The position numbers were made by a program, and so were the translations under genes. 64,000 bases of DNA, taken from Aminobacterium sp. MB27-C1. Its GTDB lineage: Bacteria; Synergistota; Synergistia; Synergistales; Aminobacteriaceae. The notes under the pieces were generated by a model. The model was not told the origin of the DNA, ran no database searches, and saw nothing but the letters and a program-made list of their open reading frames with translations. Below are positions 1 to 11,732 of the stretch, piece by piece; position 1 is the stretch's first letter, and every line of letters starts with the position of its first letter. The stretch spans positions 1,302,001 to 1,366,000 of the forward strand of contig NZ_CP133089.1 of assembly GCF_030908405.1 (NCBI RefSeq). The letters are read 5' to 3'.

Positions 1-510
1 CTTCATTTTAAAAGAATGCATCTTTTCTTTTTTTGAAAAATACGGAATCTCTATTTTTATATATCTGAATTCTGCAGACATATCATTACGCCAATTAAGA
101 ATTTCGTCGACTTTTCCCTCTCCAATAAGTAAAAGTTTGCTATCAGTAAAAGTAATGGAATCTAAGGTAACACTATCAGGAATAGAACAAAGAAGGTAAT
201 CCAAAATATAAGAATAATGGAAGGGATCTCTTCGCATCAAACTTAAAATTGATATACATTTTTCTCTCAGTTCAAGCTGTTCCTGCTCTAATTTGTTATG
301 GAGAGTCGACAAATTTCTTATTCTCTTTCTCTTGAGCAATATCGCTTTATCGAACTCAGTAACATCTCGATGGAAGTTATAAGCAGCAAAAGTCCCTGTG
401 ACTATAAACAAAAGGAAAAAGCTCAAAAACCCCCAACGTTTAAACGTTGTATAAAGCGACGTTTTACCACTTCGAGAATGTGACTGAAGAAGATCTAATT
501 TGATGTGCAC
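1..510 (-). CDS. pilN: PilN-like type IV pilus inner-membrane assembly protein (partial, 3' end outside window)
   Basis: My own translation of the minus strand gives an open frame from a GTG at 510 to the window edge, about 170 residues with no stop. It has a short basic cytoplasmic N-terminus, one membrane segment (about residues 26-43), then a charged, coiled-coil-prone stretch and a periplasmic part containing IPDSVTLDSITF, a pattern typical of PilN/GspL-type proteins. In type IV pilus machines PilN binds PilM through its cytoplasmic tail and joins PilO in the inner-membrane alignment complex. The start overlaps the end of the upstream pilM-like gene by 16 nt, as is common for pilM-pilN pairs. 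The assignment rests on this topology, the gene order and the short motif. PilO would be expected beyond the window edge. Confidence 0.72.
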   Translation of the reverse strand, partial: MHIKLDLLQSHSRSGKTSLYTTFKRWGFLSFFLLFIVTGTFAAYNFHRDVTEFDKAILLKRKRIRNLSTLHNKLEQEQLELREKCISILSLMRRDPFHYSYILDYLLCSIPDSVTLDSITFTDSKLLLIGEGKVDEILNWRNDMSAEFRYIKIEIPYFSKKEKMHSFKMK

Positions 511-1388
511 AAAAAATCCCTCAACGCTAAACCTAAAGCTATTTCATATCCGACGATAGATTGGCCCTTGTCGTCTAAACTCCACATATTCTGCAAAGGG
601 GGAAGCTCTCTCATATTAGTGGAAAAAGTTTTGAGAATAGCTTTTTTATCCTTTAATGCATGAGATACCCAAAACCAATGGGGGTTTTCGGGAAATGAAT
701 AATAAGGATTTTCATCTCCCAATAAGCCTTCTTCATCAAAGTCAATTAGCTCTGAAGAAATAACCCCCTCAGGAGAAATGTAGATTTTAATTACGTTATT
801 ACCCTTGGGACAAAAGACAGAAAGAGGTAAATAATCATCTTGATAAGGCCCTTGTAGCCCTCTTAGAAGTGCAAGTTGAGGAGGTTCAAGGCACGAGGCG
901 CCTAATTTACATCGCTTCAATATTTTTAAAAATTTACTGACTGTTTTTCTAGAAGTCAGAGCGACCAAAAGTAACGATTCAGAAGAATCTTCTTGCTCTT
1001 TATAACAATAACTATCAAAACACAGATCTTCCCATTTTTTCTTTAATCTCCTTTGACATTCCCAACGAATTGATTTTTCAAGTTCATTTCTTTGCATAAT
1101 CGGGAATTTCAATGTTTCAAAATATGTCTCTCTTATAGGCAAAGCACAGTTGAGCAAAGAGTTATGAGGAATCCCCATTTCATTCTTTATTTCCTTTATA
1201 CGCGTCACCCAATCATCGAAAGTTTCAAAAAGCAAATTTTCTCTCGGAATAGTTTTTTTACATACCTTTTGCACAGCAAGATAGCCACCTTCCCACCCGA
1301 GAGATATATATCGAATCCAATTATTTCCGATATATAACCCACTCAATGGCATTTTTCTTTTCTTTTTTTTAAAGAAAGAAACAAACAC
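495..1388 (-). CDS. pilM: PilM-like actin-fold protein of type IV pilus assembly
   Basis: The product is 297 aa, soluble, with no signal peptide. The N-terminal LYIGNNWIRYISL resembles the first phosphate-binding strand of PilM (GIDIGSSSIKVVEL type), followed by a region like the PilM/FtsA fold (LPIRETYFETLKFP and an amphipathic ELEKSIRWE segment). PilM is a cytoplasmic ATP-binding ring protein that holds the tail of PilN. The protein is shorter than classical PilM (about 350 aa) and the later nucleotide-binding motifs are weak, so it may be a diverged PilM or a GspL cytoplasmic-domain equivalent. It lies between the PilX-like gene (13 nt upstream) and pilN (overlapping downstream), the position expected for pilM. 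Confidence 0.7.
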   Translation of the reverse strand: MFVSFFKKKKRKMPLSGLYIGNNWIRYISLGWEGGYLAVQKVCKKTIPRENLLFETFDDWVTRIKEIKNEMGIPHNSLLNCALPIRETYFETLKFPIMQRNELEKSIRWECQRRLKKKWEDLCFDSYCYKEQEDSSESLLLVALTSRKTVSKFLKILKRCKLGASCLEPPQLALLRGLQGPYQDDYLPLSVFCPKGNNVIKIYISPEGVISSELIDFDEEGLLGDENPYYSFPENPHWFWVSHALKDKKAILKTFSTNMRELPPLQNMWSLDDKGQSIVGYEIALGLALRDFLCTSN

Positions 1389-1401
1389 TATTTATCCCTT
1401 C

Positions 1402-1941
1402 TTATTTATCGTTATTAGAATAGAATGACCATGTTTTTTCACATTTTTCGTTGTCAAATAAATTACGGATCATACACTCAACAACATAACGTACAGATTT
1501 TTCGGACGCTATTGAACGTAAATGATAGACAGCTGATTTTTTCCCCTCTATTGATTGAGCCGATAGAATAGAAAGATCAATTTTTACATGAACATCTTTA
1601 CTATTAAAGGATGCTATATGAGCAGGTAGTTTGATATTACAGCTTTGCTGCTCTTTGCATAAAGGGGAAATATTTCCCTCTATCCAAAGTATTGCTCGGT
1701 TTATTCCTGAAACCGCAGCACAATGTAATCTGACTCCTCTATCAAAAGTTTTATTTACTTGTAATTTCTCGCTTAAGATTTCAAAAAGAAACGGAAAAAA
1801 CAAGAGAAAAACTGATAAAAAAAGTAAGACGAATATAAAAATAAATCCCTTGTTTTGATCTACATGTTTCGAAGATAAAGGCCTGTCTTTATCTTCGAAG
1901 ATTCTACTCCATGATTTTCCTTGCTTTGAACTTTTACACAT
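1402..1941 (-). CDS. PilX/GspK-like minor pilin-type protein
   Basis: The product is 179 aa with one strongly hydrophobic segment at about residues 32-54, preceded by QNKG and followed by a stretch ending in AVSGINRAILWIE. That pattern resembles PilX and GspK proteins, where a glycine precedes the hydrophobic helix, the +5 glutamate of ordinary pilins is missing, and a G-x-x-R-A helix follows. Such proteins sit at the pilus tip complex and prime assembly. The gene overlaps the end of the upstream PilW-like gene by 82 nt. This overlap is probably real: the ATG at 1941 has an AGAGGAG ribosome site about 12 nt upstream and I saw no usable later start. Precise family membership is uncertain. Confidence 0.6.
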   Translation of the reverse strand: MCKSSKQGKSWSRIFEDKDRPLSSKHVDQNKGFIFIFVLLFLSVFLLFFPFLFEILSEKLQVNKTFDRGVRLHCAAVSGINRAILWIEGNISPLCKEQQSCNIKLPAHIASFNSKDVHVKIDLSILSAQSIEGKKSAVYHLRSIASEKSVRYVVECMIRNLFDNEKCEKTWSFYSNNDK

Positions 1942-2753
1942 ACCTCAAGTACTCTCCTCTGACGGTCATATGTAAATAAAATCTTAGAAATACCATTTAT
2001 AACAGGTTGAGTACTCTGCTTTGTGACATCATGAAAATAAAGGGCATCTTTCTTCCTTCGAGGTCCATTTTTAACATAAAATCTGGACGCTCTAAGAAAA
2101 TGCAGCGAACTTCCTATAGGAATAGTTTGAATATCCTGGGAATCTTCTGCAAGTGTGAGGATTCTCCCTGAAAGATTTACAACTCGAAAGGGACGTGAAG
2201 CCCCTGGGAAAATAATCCAATTTACCGTTCTCATAGCCCTTCCTCCAAAGGTGGGCTCCACTTTGTTCCTATTAGGGGAAACAGAGAGTTTAACACGATG
2301 CTGAGAAGGAACTACTTCTACCACTTGTATACGAGATGGTATGGCATAAAGACACCTTAACTCATTTCCCCAATCTTTGCTCATACAAGTCGCTGCCTTA
2401 TTAGGAACAATTTGTAACGGTGATTTCCAATAAGAAATTGAAGGAATATCTTTAAATAGCTCCGTAAAATTTTCTGATGGAGAAATACCCAATCCAGTAT
2501 TAAGAATTTGTGGAAGGATAAACGAAAACACATGGGAAATTTTAACCTGAACTCTATATCCTTCTCGTATTCTGTAAATAATCCTTCCGGCGCTTCCTAT
2601 TCCCTGCATAAATAAATTTGAGAAAAAAACAGTTATTGATAAAGCTATTATTACCTCAATAAATGTATGCCCATGAGAAAATATTTTTCTCTTTTTCCTG
2701 CGACTAATACCAAAAGAATATTTCATATAAACAGTTATTTCTATAAAGTTCAT
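1860..2753 (-). CDS. Prepilin-type protein, PilW/GspJ-like minor pilin
   Basis: The product is 297 aa with a class III prepilin signal: a basic leader rich in Arg/Lys, then SHG followed by HTFIEVIIALSI, so cleavage is after Gly with Glu at +5 and a hydrophobic helix. The long C-terminal domain fits PilW/PulJ-type minor pilins. It would be processed by a prepilin peptidase not encoded in this window. The reading frame opens at 2753, overlapping the PilV-like gene by 50 nt. A second ATG at 2726 would shorten the leader to about 20 residues and also lacks a clear ribosome site, so the start is not settled and translational coupling is likely. Confidence 0.68.
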   Translation of the reverse strand: MNFIEITVYMKYSFGISRRKKRKIFSHGHTFIEVIIALSITVFFSNLFMQGIGSAGRIIYRIREGYRVQVKISHVFSFILPQILNTGLGISPSENFTELFKDIPSISYWKSPLQIVPNKAATCMSKDWGNELRCLYAIPSRIQVVEVVPSQHRVKLSVSPNRNKVEPTFGGRAMRTVNWIIFPGASRPFRVVNLSGRILTLAEDSQDIQTIPIGSSLHFLRASRFYVKNGPRRKKDALYFHDVTKQSTQPVINGISKILFTYDRQRRVLEVCVKVQSKENHGVESSKIKTGLYLRNM

Positions 2754-3036
2754 TTAAATTATAAGTAGATATTTTCACACAACCTTCTCCCCCTTTCGGG
2801 AAATGCTCCTCGCAGACATACAAACCGTTACATTGCATAGCAGATTCATTTGCTTCAACTAAGTACAAAACGGCAAGACCAGACATAAAGACTTTTCTAC
2901 TTTTCTCTTGAGCTTTACTCAATATATAAAAATTGCTCAATATACCTGCTATAAGAGGGATAAGTATAGCTACGCTCACAACTATTTCTATAAAAGAGGC
3001 ACCGCATGATTTTTTCCCTATTGCACCTTTACCCAT
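2704..3036 (-). CDS. Prepilin-type protein, PilV/GspI-like minor pilin
   Basis: The product is about 110 aa with a class III prepilin signal: leader ending KKSCG, then ASFIEIVVSVAIL, giving Gly at -1 and Glu at +5. The small C-terminal domain contains several cysteines (CNGLYVC, EGC) that could form disulfides in the periplasm. I chose the ATG at 3036, which has AAGGA 8 nt upstream, over an in-frame GTG at 3042. The start lies inside the end of the major pilin gene, so translation is probably coupled. Size and position fit PilV/GspI/FimT-class minor pilins, but I cannot separate these by eye. Confidence 0.68.
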   Translation of the reverse strand: MGKGAIGKKSCGASFIEIVVSVAILIPLIAGILSNFYILSKAQEKSRKVFMSGLAVLYLVEANESAMQCNGLYVCEEHFPKGGEGCVKISTYNLNELYRNNCLYEIFFWY

Positions 3037-3467
3037 ACCCACGGTCCTTTTTCTGGATCATAAGGCGATACTGGTGGCTGGGATGACGATGAATTATAAA
3101 GTCCCGTCTCTGAAGCTTGCTTCTCAAGCTGTAATAATATGTTCTTATTAAACGGCCCTGTCCCAATGTATATTGAATCATCTTCCGTACAAATTACATA
3201 TTGATTTTCATCAATACGAGAATCTAAATATGGTTCAAGAAGAGTCAAATCAGAAAGTAACGCTTCGTGGTCTCCAAAATCCACTGAATACATAAGATAG
3301 GCTAATTTCAATGTATTTAAATCGGAAGTAATTCGCACAGCCTTTGCCGAAACAACAGCTTTTCTCGCTGCTACAATAATTCCACCAGACAAAAGCCCGA
3401 CCACTAAAAGAACGACAAGTAGTTCTATTAACGAAAAGCCCAATCTTTTTGCGGATAAGGACTTCAT
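3018..3467 (-). CDS. pilA: Type IV major pilin / pseudopilin (PilA/GspG-like)
   Basis: The product is about 149 aa with a strong class III prepilin signal: MKSLSAKRLG then FSLIELLVVLLVVGLL, with cleavage after Gly, N-methylated Phe at +1 and Glu at +5. The C-terminal half has a short globular domain with PYDPEKGPWVW near the end, reminiscent of GspG-type pseudopilins, which end with a calcium-binding loop. The longer open frame begins at 3533, but the ATG at 3467 has GGGGAG 7 nt upstream and gives a normal 10-residue leader, so I chose it. It follows pilC by 16 nt. It could be the main pilus subunit or a pseudopilin of a secretion or competence pilus. Confidence 0.8.
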   Translation of the reverse strand: MKSLSAKRLGFSLIELLVVLLVVGLLSGGIIVAARKAVVSAKAVRITSDLNTLKLAYLMYSVDFGDHEALLSDLTLLEPYLDSRIDENQYVICTEDDSIYIGTGPFNKNILLQLEKQASETGLYNSSSSQPPVSPYDPEKGPWVWVKVQ

Positions 3468-3483
3468 CACATATCTCCCCTTT

Positions 3484-4674
3484 CTAAAAGGATATATTTT
3501 GAAAAGTTTTAAACAATGGTAAGAATAATGCACTGATAAAAATAAGAAGAAAAACTCCTAGGCATGTTATCAAAATAGGCTCTATAAGAACCTCCAAACG
3601 TTTCATGTTTTGTTGTGAATCTTCATTGAGTTGAACAGATATCTGAATTAAAGATTCTATTAATGTTCCTGAACGTTCAGAAAGAGCTAAAATAGGGACA
3701 ATAAGAGGGGGTAAATACTCTTTTTGAGTTAGTAGTGCTTGAGACAAAGAATGCCCCAAAGAAATATGTTCTGCAACAATAGAAAAGCTCTCTCTTATTT
3801 TTTTATTGCCAGAAATTTCTCCCGCAAGTTTTAATGCCTTTAAAAGAGGAATTCCCGATTTTAAAAGCACAGCTAACATCTGAAAGCTTCTGGCAAGGGA
3901 TATGTTTCTGCATATTCTGCTTTTTGATAGCAACCAATGCCATGCACCTTTTCCTATAGATACATTGCATATATGATTGATACAATATATTGTTGCAATA
4001 ATAGCGCCCCCACCAATAACACCAACGCTGCATATAATTTTTATCACTTTAAGAGAGATAGAAAATAATGGCGAAAATACTATTCCCAAATCATTTAGTG
4101 TTGATTCTAATTGCGGCAAGACTTTAAAAAAAAGGATATTAATTACAACAAGAGATACTAATGCAACAAAAGCAGGGTAAAAAAAGGCACTGAATAACCT
4201 CTTTTGAAAGGTTCTTTTCCACCTAAAATGGGAAGTTAAGTGTTGAAGTACCGTCAGCAATTCTCCACTTTCTTCACCGGCACGGATAATAGAGATAACC
4301 CCTATTGGCCATTTCCCTGAAAGGTGAAGGGATTCACTAAGGGAGTGCCCGTGCAATAATTTCTCATTTACACGCTTTACTAATCGGCTAACTAAAGGTT
4401 CTTCCATCTCTTTCTCTAAGAGGCAAAGAGCTTGAGAAAGAGTTCCTCCCATGGAAAGCATTGCAGAAAGATGATTAAAAAAAAGAGATAAATGAGTCAG
4501 AGAAAGGGTAACGCGCTTCTCTTTTTTAATCACTAAACGAATTCGCTTTTTGAGAGAAATAACAAAGAGGCCACTCTCGTGAAGGATGGCTAAAGCCTGT
4601 TCCTCAGAATCAGCCTTTAATGAACCTTCTGTCTTTTGCCCAGTTGAGGTGCGTGCAGTATATGAAAAGGTCAA
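3484..4674 (-). CDS. pilC: Type IV pilus inner-membrane platform protein PilC (GspF family)
   Basis: The product is 396 aa, close to the usual 400 aa of PilC/GspF. It starts with the typical FSYTARTSTGQKTEG segment and carries two copies of the GspF domain. The first has SLSESL and an IIRAGEESGEL motif at about residues 130-145, the second LGHSLSQAL and LSERSGTL at about residues 305-335. Membrane helices lie after each domain (around 165-190, 215-235 and 365-390). PilC is the membrane platform turned by the PilB ATPase. The start ATG overlaps the pilB stop in an ATGA arrangement, which indicates coupled translation. Confidence 0.92.
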   Translation of the reverse strand: MTFSYTARTSTGQKTEGSLKADSEEQALAILHESGLFVISLKKRIRLVIKKEKRVTLSLTHLSLFFNHLSAMLSMGGTLSQALCLLEKEMEEPLVSRLVKRVNEKLLHGHSLSESLHLSGKWPIGVISIIRAGEESGELLTVLQHLTSHFRWKRTFQKRLFSAFFYPAFVALVSLVVINILFFKVLPQLESTLNDLGIVFSPLFSISLKVIKIICSVGVIGGGAIIATIYCINHICNVSIGKGAWHWLLSKSRICRNISLARSFQMLAVLLKSGIPLLKALKLAGEISGNKKIRESFSIVAEHISLGHSLSQALLTQKEYLPPLIVPILALSERSGTLIESLIQISVQLNEDSQQNMKRLEVLIEPILITCLGVFLLIFISALFLPLFKTFQNISF

Positions 4675-6419
4675 TTTAATACCTCATTAGGCATAGGCAT
4701 ATCCGAAGAAAGTGACGCAATTTCTTTCATCGTAGTCAAACCTTTTCTGACCTTCTGTATTCCATCTTCTAATAAAGATTCCATTCCTTCTTTATGTGCT
4801 TGCTCTCGAATAAATTGGACAGGAGTTTCTTGAAAGAGCAGTTTTCTAATTGCATTGGAAACATATAAACATTCAAAAACTCCTATTCTGCCTGAAAAAC
4901 CTGTTCCACCACAAGAAGGACATCCAATTAGAGATTTATTGCTTTCCACGTTATTTTTGCAATGGGGACAAACTCTTCTTACAAGGCGTTGAGATATAAC
5001 TGCTTTAAGTGCCGATACGACAAGAAAGGGAGGCACGCCCATTTCCATAAGGCGCAAGGGGGCACTTGCAGCATCTTCCGTATGCAAGGTTGATAAAACC
5101 AAATGTCCAGTAAGTGCCGCTCGCACAGCAAGGTGAGCCGTTTCTGTATCTCTTATCTCGCCGACAAGTATCACATCAGGATCTTGTCGAAGAAGAGCAC
5201 GCAAAACTACGTTGAAGCTACGCCCTGCTTTTTCATCAACTTGTATTTGATTTACTCCCCAATGAGTTCTTTCAATAGGATCCTCTATAGTAGTTACATT
5301 TAATGAATCGGCATCAATTTCATCTATTAAGGCATGTAGTGTTGTTGTTTTGCCACTACCAGTTGGTCCCGTGACAAGAAGGAGTCCTTCACGTTTTGAA
5401 AGCAGTTTAAAAATAAGGGTCATAACTTCTTCCTTTAGTCCGAGTTGGTCTATATTTGTAGGAATATATGAAGACCCCAAAAGGCGTAAAACTACCTTTT
5501 CGCCATAAAGAGTTGGAATAGAAGCGACTCTTACATCAAGGGGGGATTGTTTTTTTTGAAGACAAAATCGACCATCTTGAGGTCGCCTTTTATCAGATAT
5601 ATCCATTGACGACATGACTTTTATTCGTGAAATCACCGTTGAGTGAAAAGAGGAAGAAAAAACGTATTCTGTGTGACAGAAACCATCTACACGAAATCTA
5701 ACGCGACTCCAATCGGAAAGTTGTTCGATATGAATATCAGAAGCTTGTTTTTCCACAGCTTCATGTAATATGCAATCAACAAACTTTACTGCGTCATTTG
5801 AAGAGAGAGAGGAACTCTCTTTAAGTTTCAGAGAAAAACGTAATCGTTCAATGGAAGTACGGATTCTGGTTAATGGTGCTAAAAAAGCAACAATATCAAA
5901 CTTATGAAGATCAAGTTTCGTAATAATATTTTTAGGTAAAAAGGGATCAAAAAGGGCTATAACCAATTTATTTTCCTCAGAGGAAAATAATAACGGCACT
6001 ATATCCATATCTATCATGCTTTTATAAGGAAACAACTCTTTAAATTCACTTATCGGTGGAAATAAAGGAAGGTATGCTTCGGGCATATGAGTAGCTGCCT
6101 TTATGCAAGAAAAAATATCTTCTTCTTTGTGGGGAAAGTACTGTAAAAGAAGTCTAGCAAGTAAAAAAGGAGCTTTCTTATTGTAAAAAGAAACTTTTTG
6201 TTGAAGAAAATCATGAAATTCTTCTATGTGAGAAAGAAATATGCAAAATCTATTCCACGATAAATCAGAAACGATCACAAACACCACCCGCATCCAATCG
6301 ATGCTAAAACCATACCATATGTAATCATTTCTTTCAGAATGGAAAAGTCGGGAAGTCTGTAAATAAGAGGGAAGATGAATATTTAATCCTATTTCTTCGC
6401 AGCGCCGATGTAAAAACAC
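4671..6419 (-). CDS. pilB: Type IV pilus assembly ATPase PilB (GspE family)
   Basis: The product is 582 aa. It has an N-terminal GspE/MshEN-like region, then the secretion ATPase core: Walker A GPTGSGKTTTL (about residue 350), Asp box TIEDPIE, Walker B with RQDPDVILVGEIRD, and the His box TGHLVLSTLHT. A zinc-binding pair, CPHC (about residue 481) and CPSCGGTG (about residue 505), is typical of PilB/GspE. It hydrolyses ATP in the cytoplasm to drive pilus polymerisation through PilC. No pilT retraction ATPase is seen here. The first in-frame start is the GTG at 6419, without a clear ribosome site, and it lies only 40 nt after the 5S rRNA gene. The true start could be further in. Confidence 0.92.
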   Translation of the reverse strand: MFLHRRCEEIGLNIHLPSYLQTSRLFHSERNDYIWYGFSIDWMRVVFVIVSDLSWNRFCIFLSHIEEFHDFLQQKVSFYNKKAPFLLARLLLQYFPHKEEDIFSCIKAATHMPEAYLPLFPPISEFKELFPYKSMIDMDIVPLLFSSEENKLVIALFDPFLPKNIITKLDLHKFDIVAFLAPLTRIRTSIERLRFSLKLKESSSLSSNDAVKFVDCILHEAVEKQASDIHIEQLSDWSRVRFRVDGFCHTEYVFSSSFHSTVISRIKVMSSMDISDKRRPQDGRFCLQKKQSPLDVRVASIPTLYGEKVVLRLLGSSYIPTNIDQLGLKEEVMTLIFKLLSKREGLLLVTGPTGSGKTTTLHALIDEIDADSLNVTTIEDPIERTHWGVNQIQVDEKAGRSFNVVLRALLRQDPDVILVGEIRDTETAHLAVRAALTGHLVLSTLHTEDAASAPLRLMEMGVPPFLVVSALKAVISQRLVRRVCPHCKNNVESNKSLIGCPSCGGTGFSGRIGVFECLYVSNAIRKLLFQETPVQFIREQAHKEGMESLLEDGIQKVRKGLTTMKEIASLSSDMPMPNEVLN

Positions 6420-6458
6420 GTTTTTTCGAAGAAGATCACAATGAAAGGATAAAAAAAG

Positions 6459-6578
6459 ATCTCTGGCGGCGACCTACTCTCCCACAGATAGCCTCTGCAG
6501 TACCATCGGCGCTGGAGGGCTTAACTTCCGGGTTCGGCATGGAACCGGGTGTGACCCCTCCGCTATTACCACCAGAGA
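6459..6578 (-). rRNA. rrf: 5S ribosomal RNA
   Basis: About 120 nt on the minus strand with conserved 5S features: the complementary ends TCTCTGG and CCAGAGA, the CATGCCGAACCCGGAAGTTAA-like loop region and the GCCGATGGTACTG segment. It lies about 65 nt after the 23S end. The closing helix is followed at once by a run of seven T in the RNA sense, so the rRNA transcript may end here. Confidence 0.95.
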
Positions 6579-6613
6579 TCTCAAACTTTTATTCTTTCGT
6601 ACTCTAAACACAG

Positions 6614-6643
6614 AAATCGAGGAAAGAAAACCAAGAGAAAGTG

Positions 6644-6652
<9 letters not shown>
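6614..6652 (-). other. 3' arm of the 23S rRNA processing stem
   Basis: The minus-strand sequence CCTTATTCTC at 6652-6643 is the exact complement of GAGAATAAGG at the 5' side of 23S (9628-9619). Further out, CTTTCCTCGATT (within 6626-6614) pairs with AATCGAGGGAAAG (9644-9632). The inner part is the mature terminal helix of 23S and the outer part an extension of the kind cut by RNase III. Seen directly as complementarity; the processing role is inferred. Confidence 0.75.
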
Positions 6653-9618
<2,966 letters not shown>

Positions 9619-9627
<9 letters not shown>

Positions 9628-9644
9628 CTTACTTTCCCTCGATT
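9619..9644 (-). other. 5' arm of the 23S rRNA processing stem
   Basis: This spacer segment between tRNA-Ala and 23S holds AATCGAGGGAAAG and GAGAATAAGG, complementary to the sequence just past the 23S 3' end (6614-6652). The pairing loops out the whole 23S in the precursor, as in other bacterial rRNA operons. Confidence 0.75.
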
Positions 9645-9712
9645 ACTTCCCTCTATTCCTATGTCAAGGTACAAAAGCGAAACTTTATATTAATTTCTAT
9701 TTGGTTTACAAA

Positions 9713-9787
9713 TGGTGGAGATGATCGGATTCGAACCGACGACTTCCTGCGTGCAAGGCAGGCGCTCTCCCACTGAGCTACATCCCC
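9713..9787 (-). tRNA. tRNA-Ala (anticodon TGC)
   Basis: A full cloverleaf can be drawn: acceptor GGGGATG pairs with CATCTCC (one G-T), D arm GCTC/GAGC, anticodon stem CTGCC/GCAGG with loop containing TGC, and T arm with GGTTCGAATCC. The CCA end is encoded. It sits in the 16S-23S spacer, 8 nt after tRNA-Ile. Confidence 0.97.
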
Positions 9788-9795
9788 AAAAAAAA

Positions 9796-9872
<77 letters not shown>

Positions 9873-9891
9873 ATCACAAGATGGGAAAAAA

Positions 9892-9903
9892 ACAGTGCGT
9901 AAA
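9892..9903 (-). other. 3' arm of the 16S rRNA processing stem
   Basis: The minus-strand sequence TTTACGCACTGT in the 16S-tRNA-Ile spacer is a perfect 12-nt complement of ACAGTGCGTAAA in the leader at 11517-11506. Short complementary blocks on the inner side (GCTTT with AAAGC, GGCT with AGCC) extend it. This is the expected helix that brackets 16S for RNase III. Confidence 0.8.
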
Positions 9904-9940
9904 GAAAAGCTTAGCATAGCCTTTAAAAAAAAGCTATTGT

Positions 9941-11481
<1,541 letters not shown>

Positions 11482-11576
11482 TTTCTTGTATTGGCTCGCT
11501 TTACATTTACGCACTGTATTCTCTTTTCAAGCTTCGTTTGTTTTTCAGCTCGTTGCCCTAACCGGCAACGGCGAAA
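11482..11576 (-). promoter_or_regulatory. rRNA leader with hairpin and 16S processing arm
   Basis: The leader between the rRNA promoter and 16S contains a perfect 7-bp hairpin, CGTTGCC and GGCAACG around a 6-nt loop (11551-11570), close to the expected transcript start. It then contains ACAGTGCGTAAA (11517-11506), the 5' arm of the 16S processing helix. The hairpin has no T-run, so it is not a terminator; a role in antitermination or early pausing is only a guess. Confidence 0.7.
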
Positions 11577-11605
11577 AATATACCACGCCTTTGAATGGAA
11601 TGCAA
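11577..11605 (-). promoter_or_regulatory. Sigma-70-type promoter of the rRNA operon
   Basis: On the minus strand TTGCAT (11605-11600) and TATATT (11582-11577) are separated by exactly 17 nt. An A/T-rich stretch just upstream (about 11607-11640) could act as an UP element, as in other rRNA promoters. No second promoter was seen before the divergent gene. Confidence 0.8.
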
Positions 11606-11663
11606 GCCCTTTTTCAACTTTTTATAAAAAAACTTTTGAGATGGTATAATTCTTCCATTGAAG

Positions 11664-11692
11664 TTGGCAGTACACGATATAGTTATTATATT
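11664..11692 (+). promoter_or_regulatory. Sigma-70-type promoter of the penicillin-binding protein gene
   Basis: On the plus strand TTGGCA (11664-11669) and TATATT (11687-11692) are 17 nt apart, 40 nt before the ATG. It is back to back with the rRNA promoter, about 60 nt apart. Confidence 0.7.
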
Positions 11693-11732
11693 GAAAGTAT
11701 AGTGTTGCCCATGTATAGAGGAGGCTTCAGCA

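Noticed and set aside
298-483. Plus-strand 61-codon open frame at the left edge
   Set aside because: It is the antisense of the partial pilN-like frame, which has a membrane helix, PilN motif and the right operon context.
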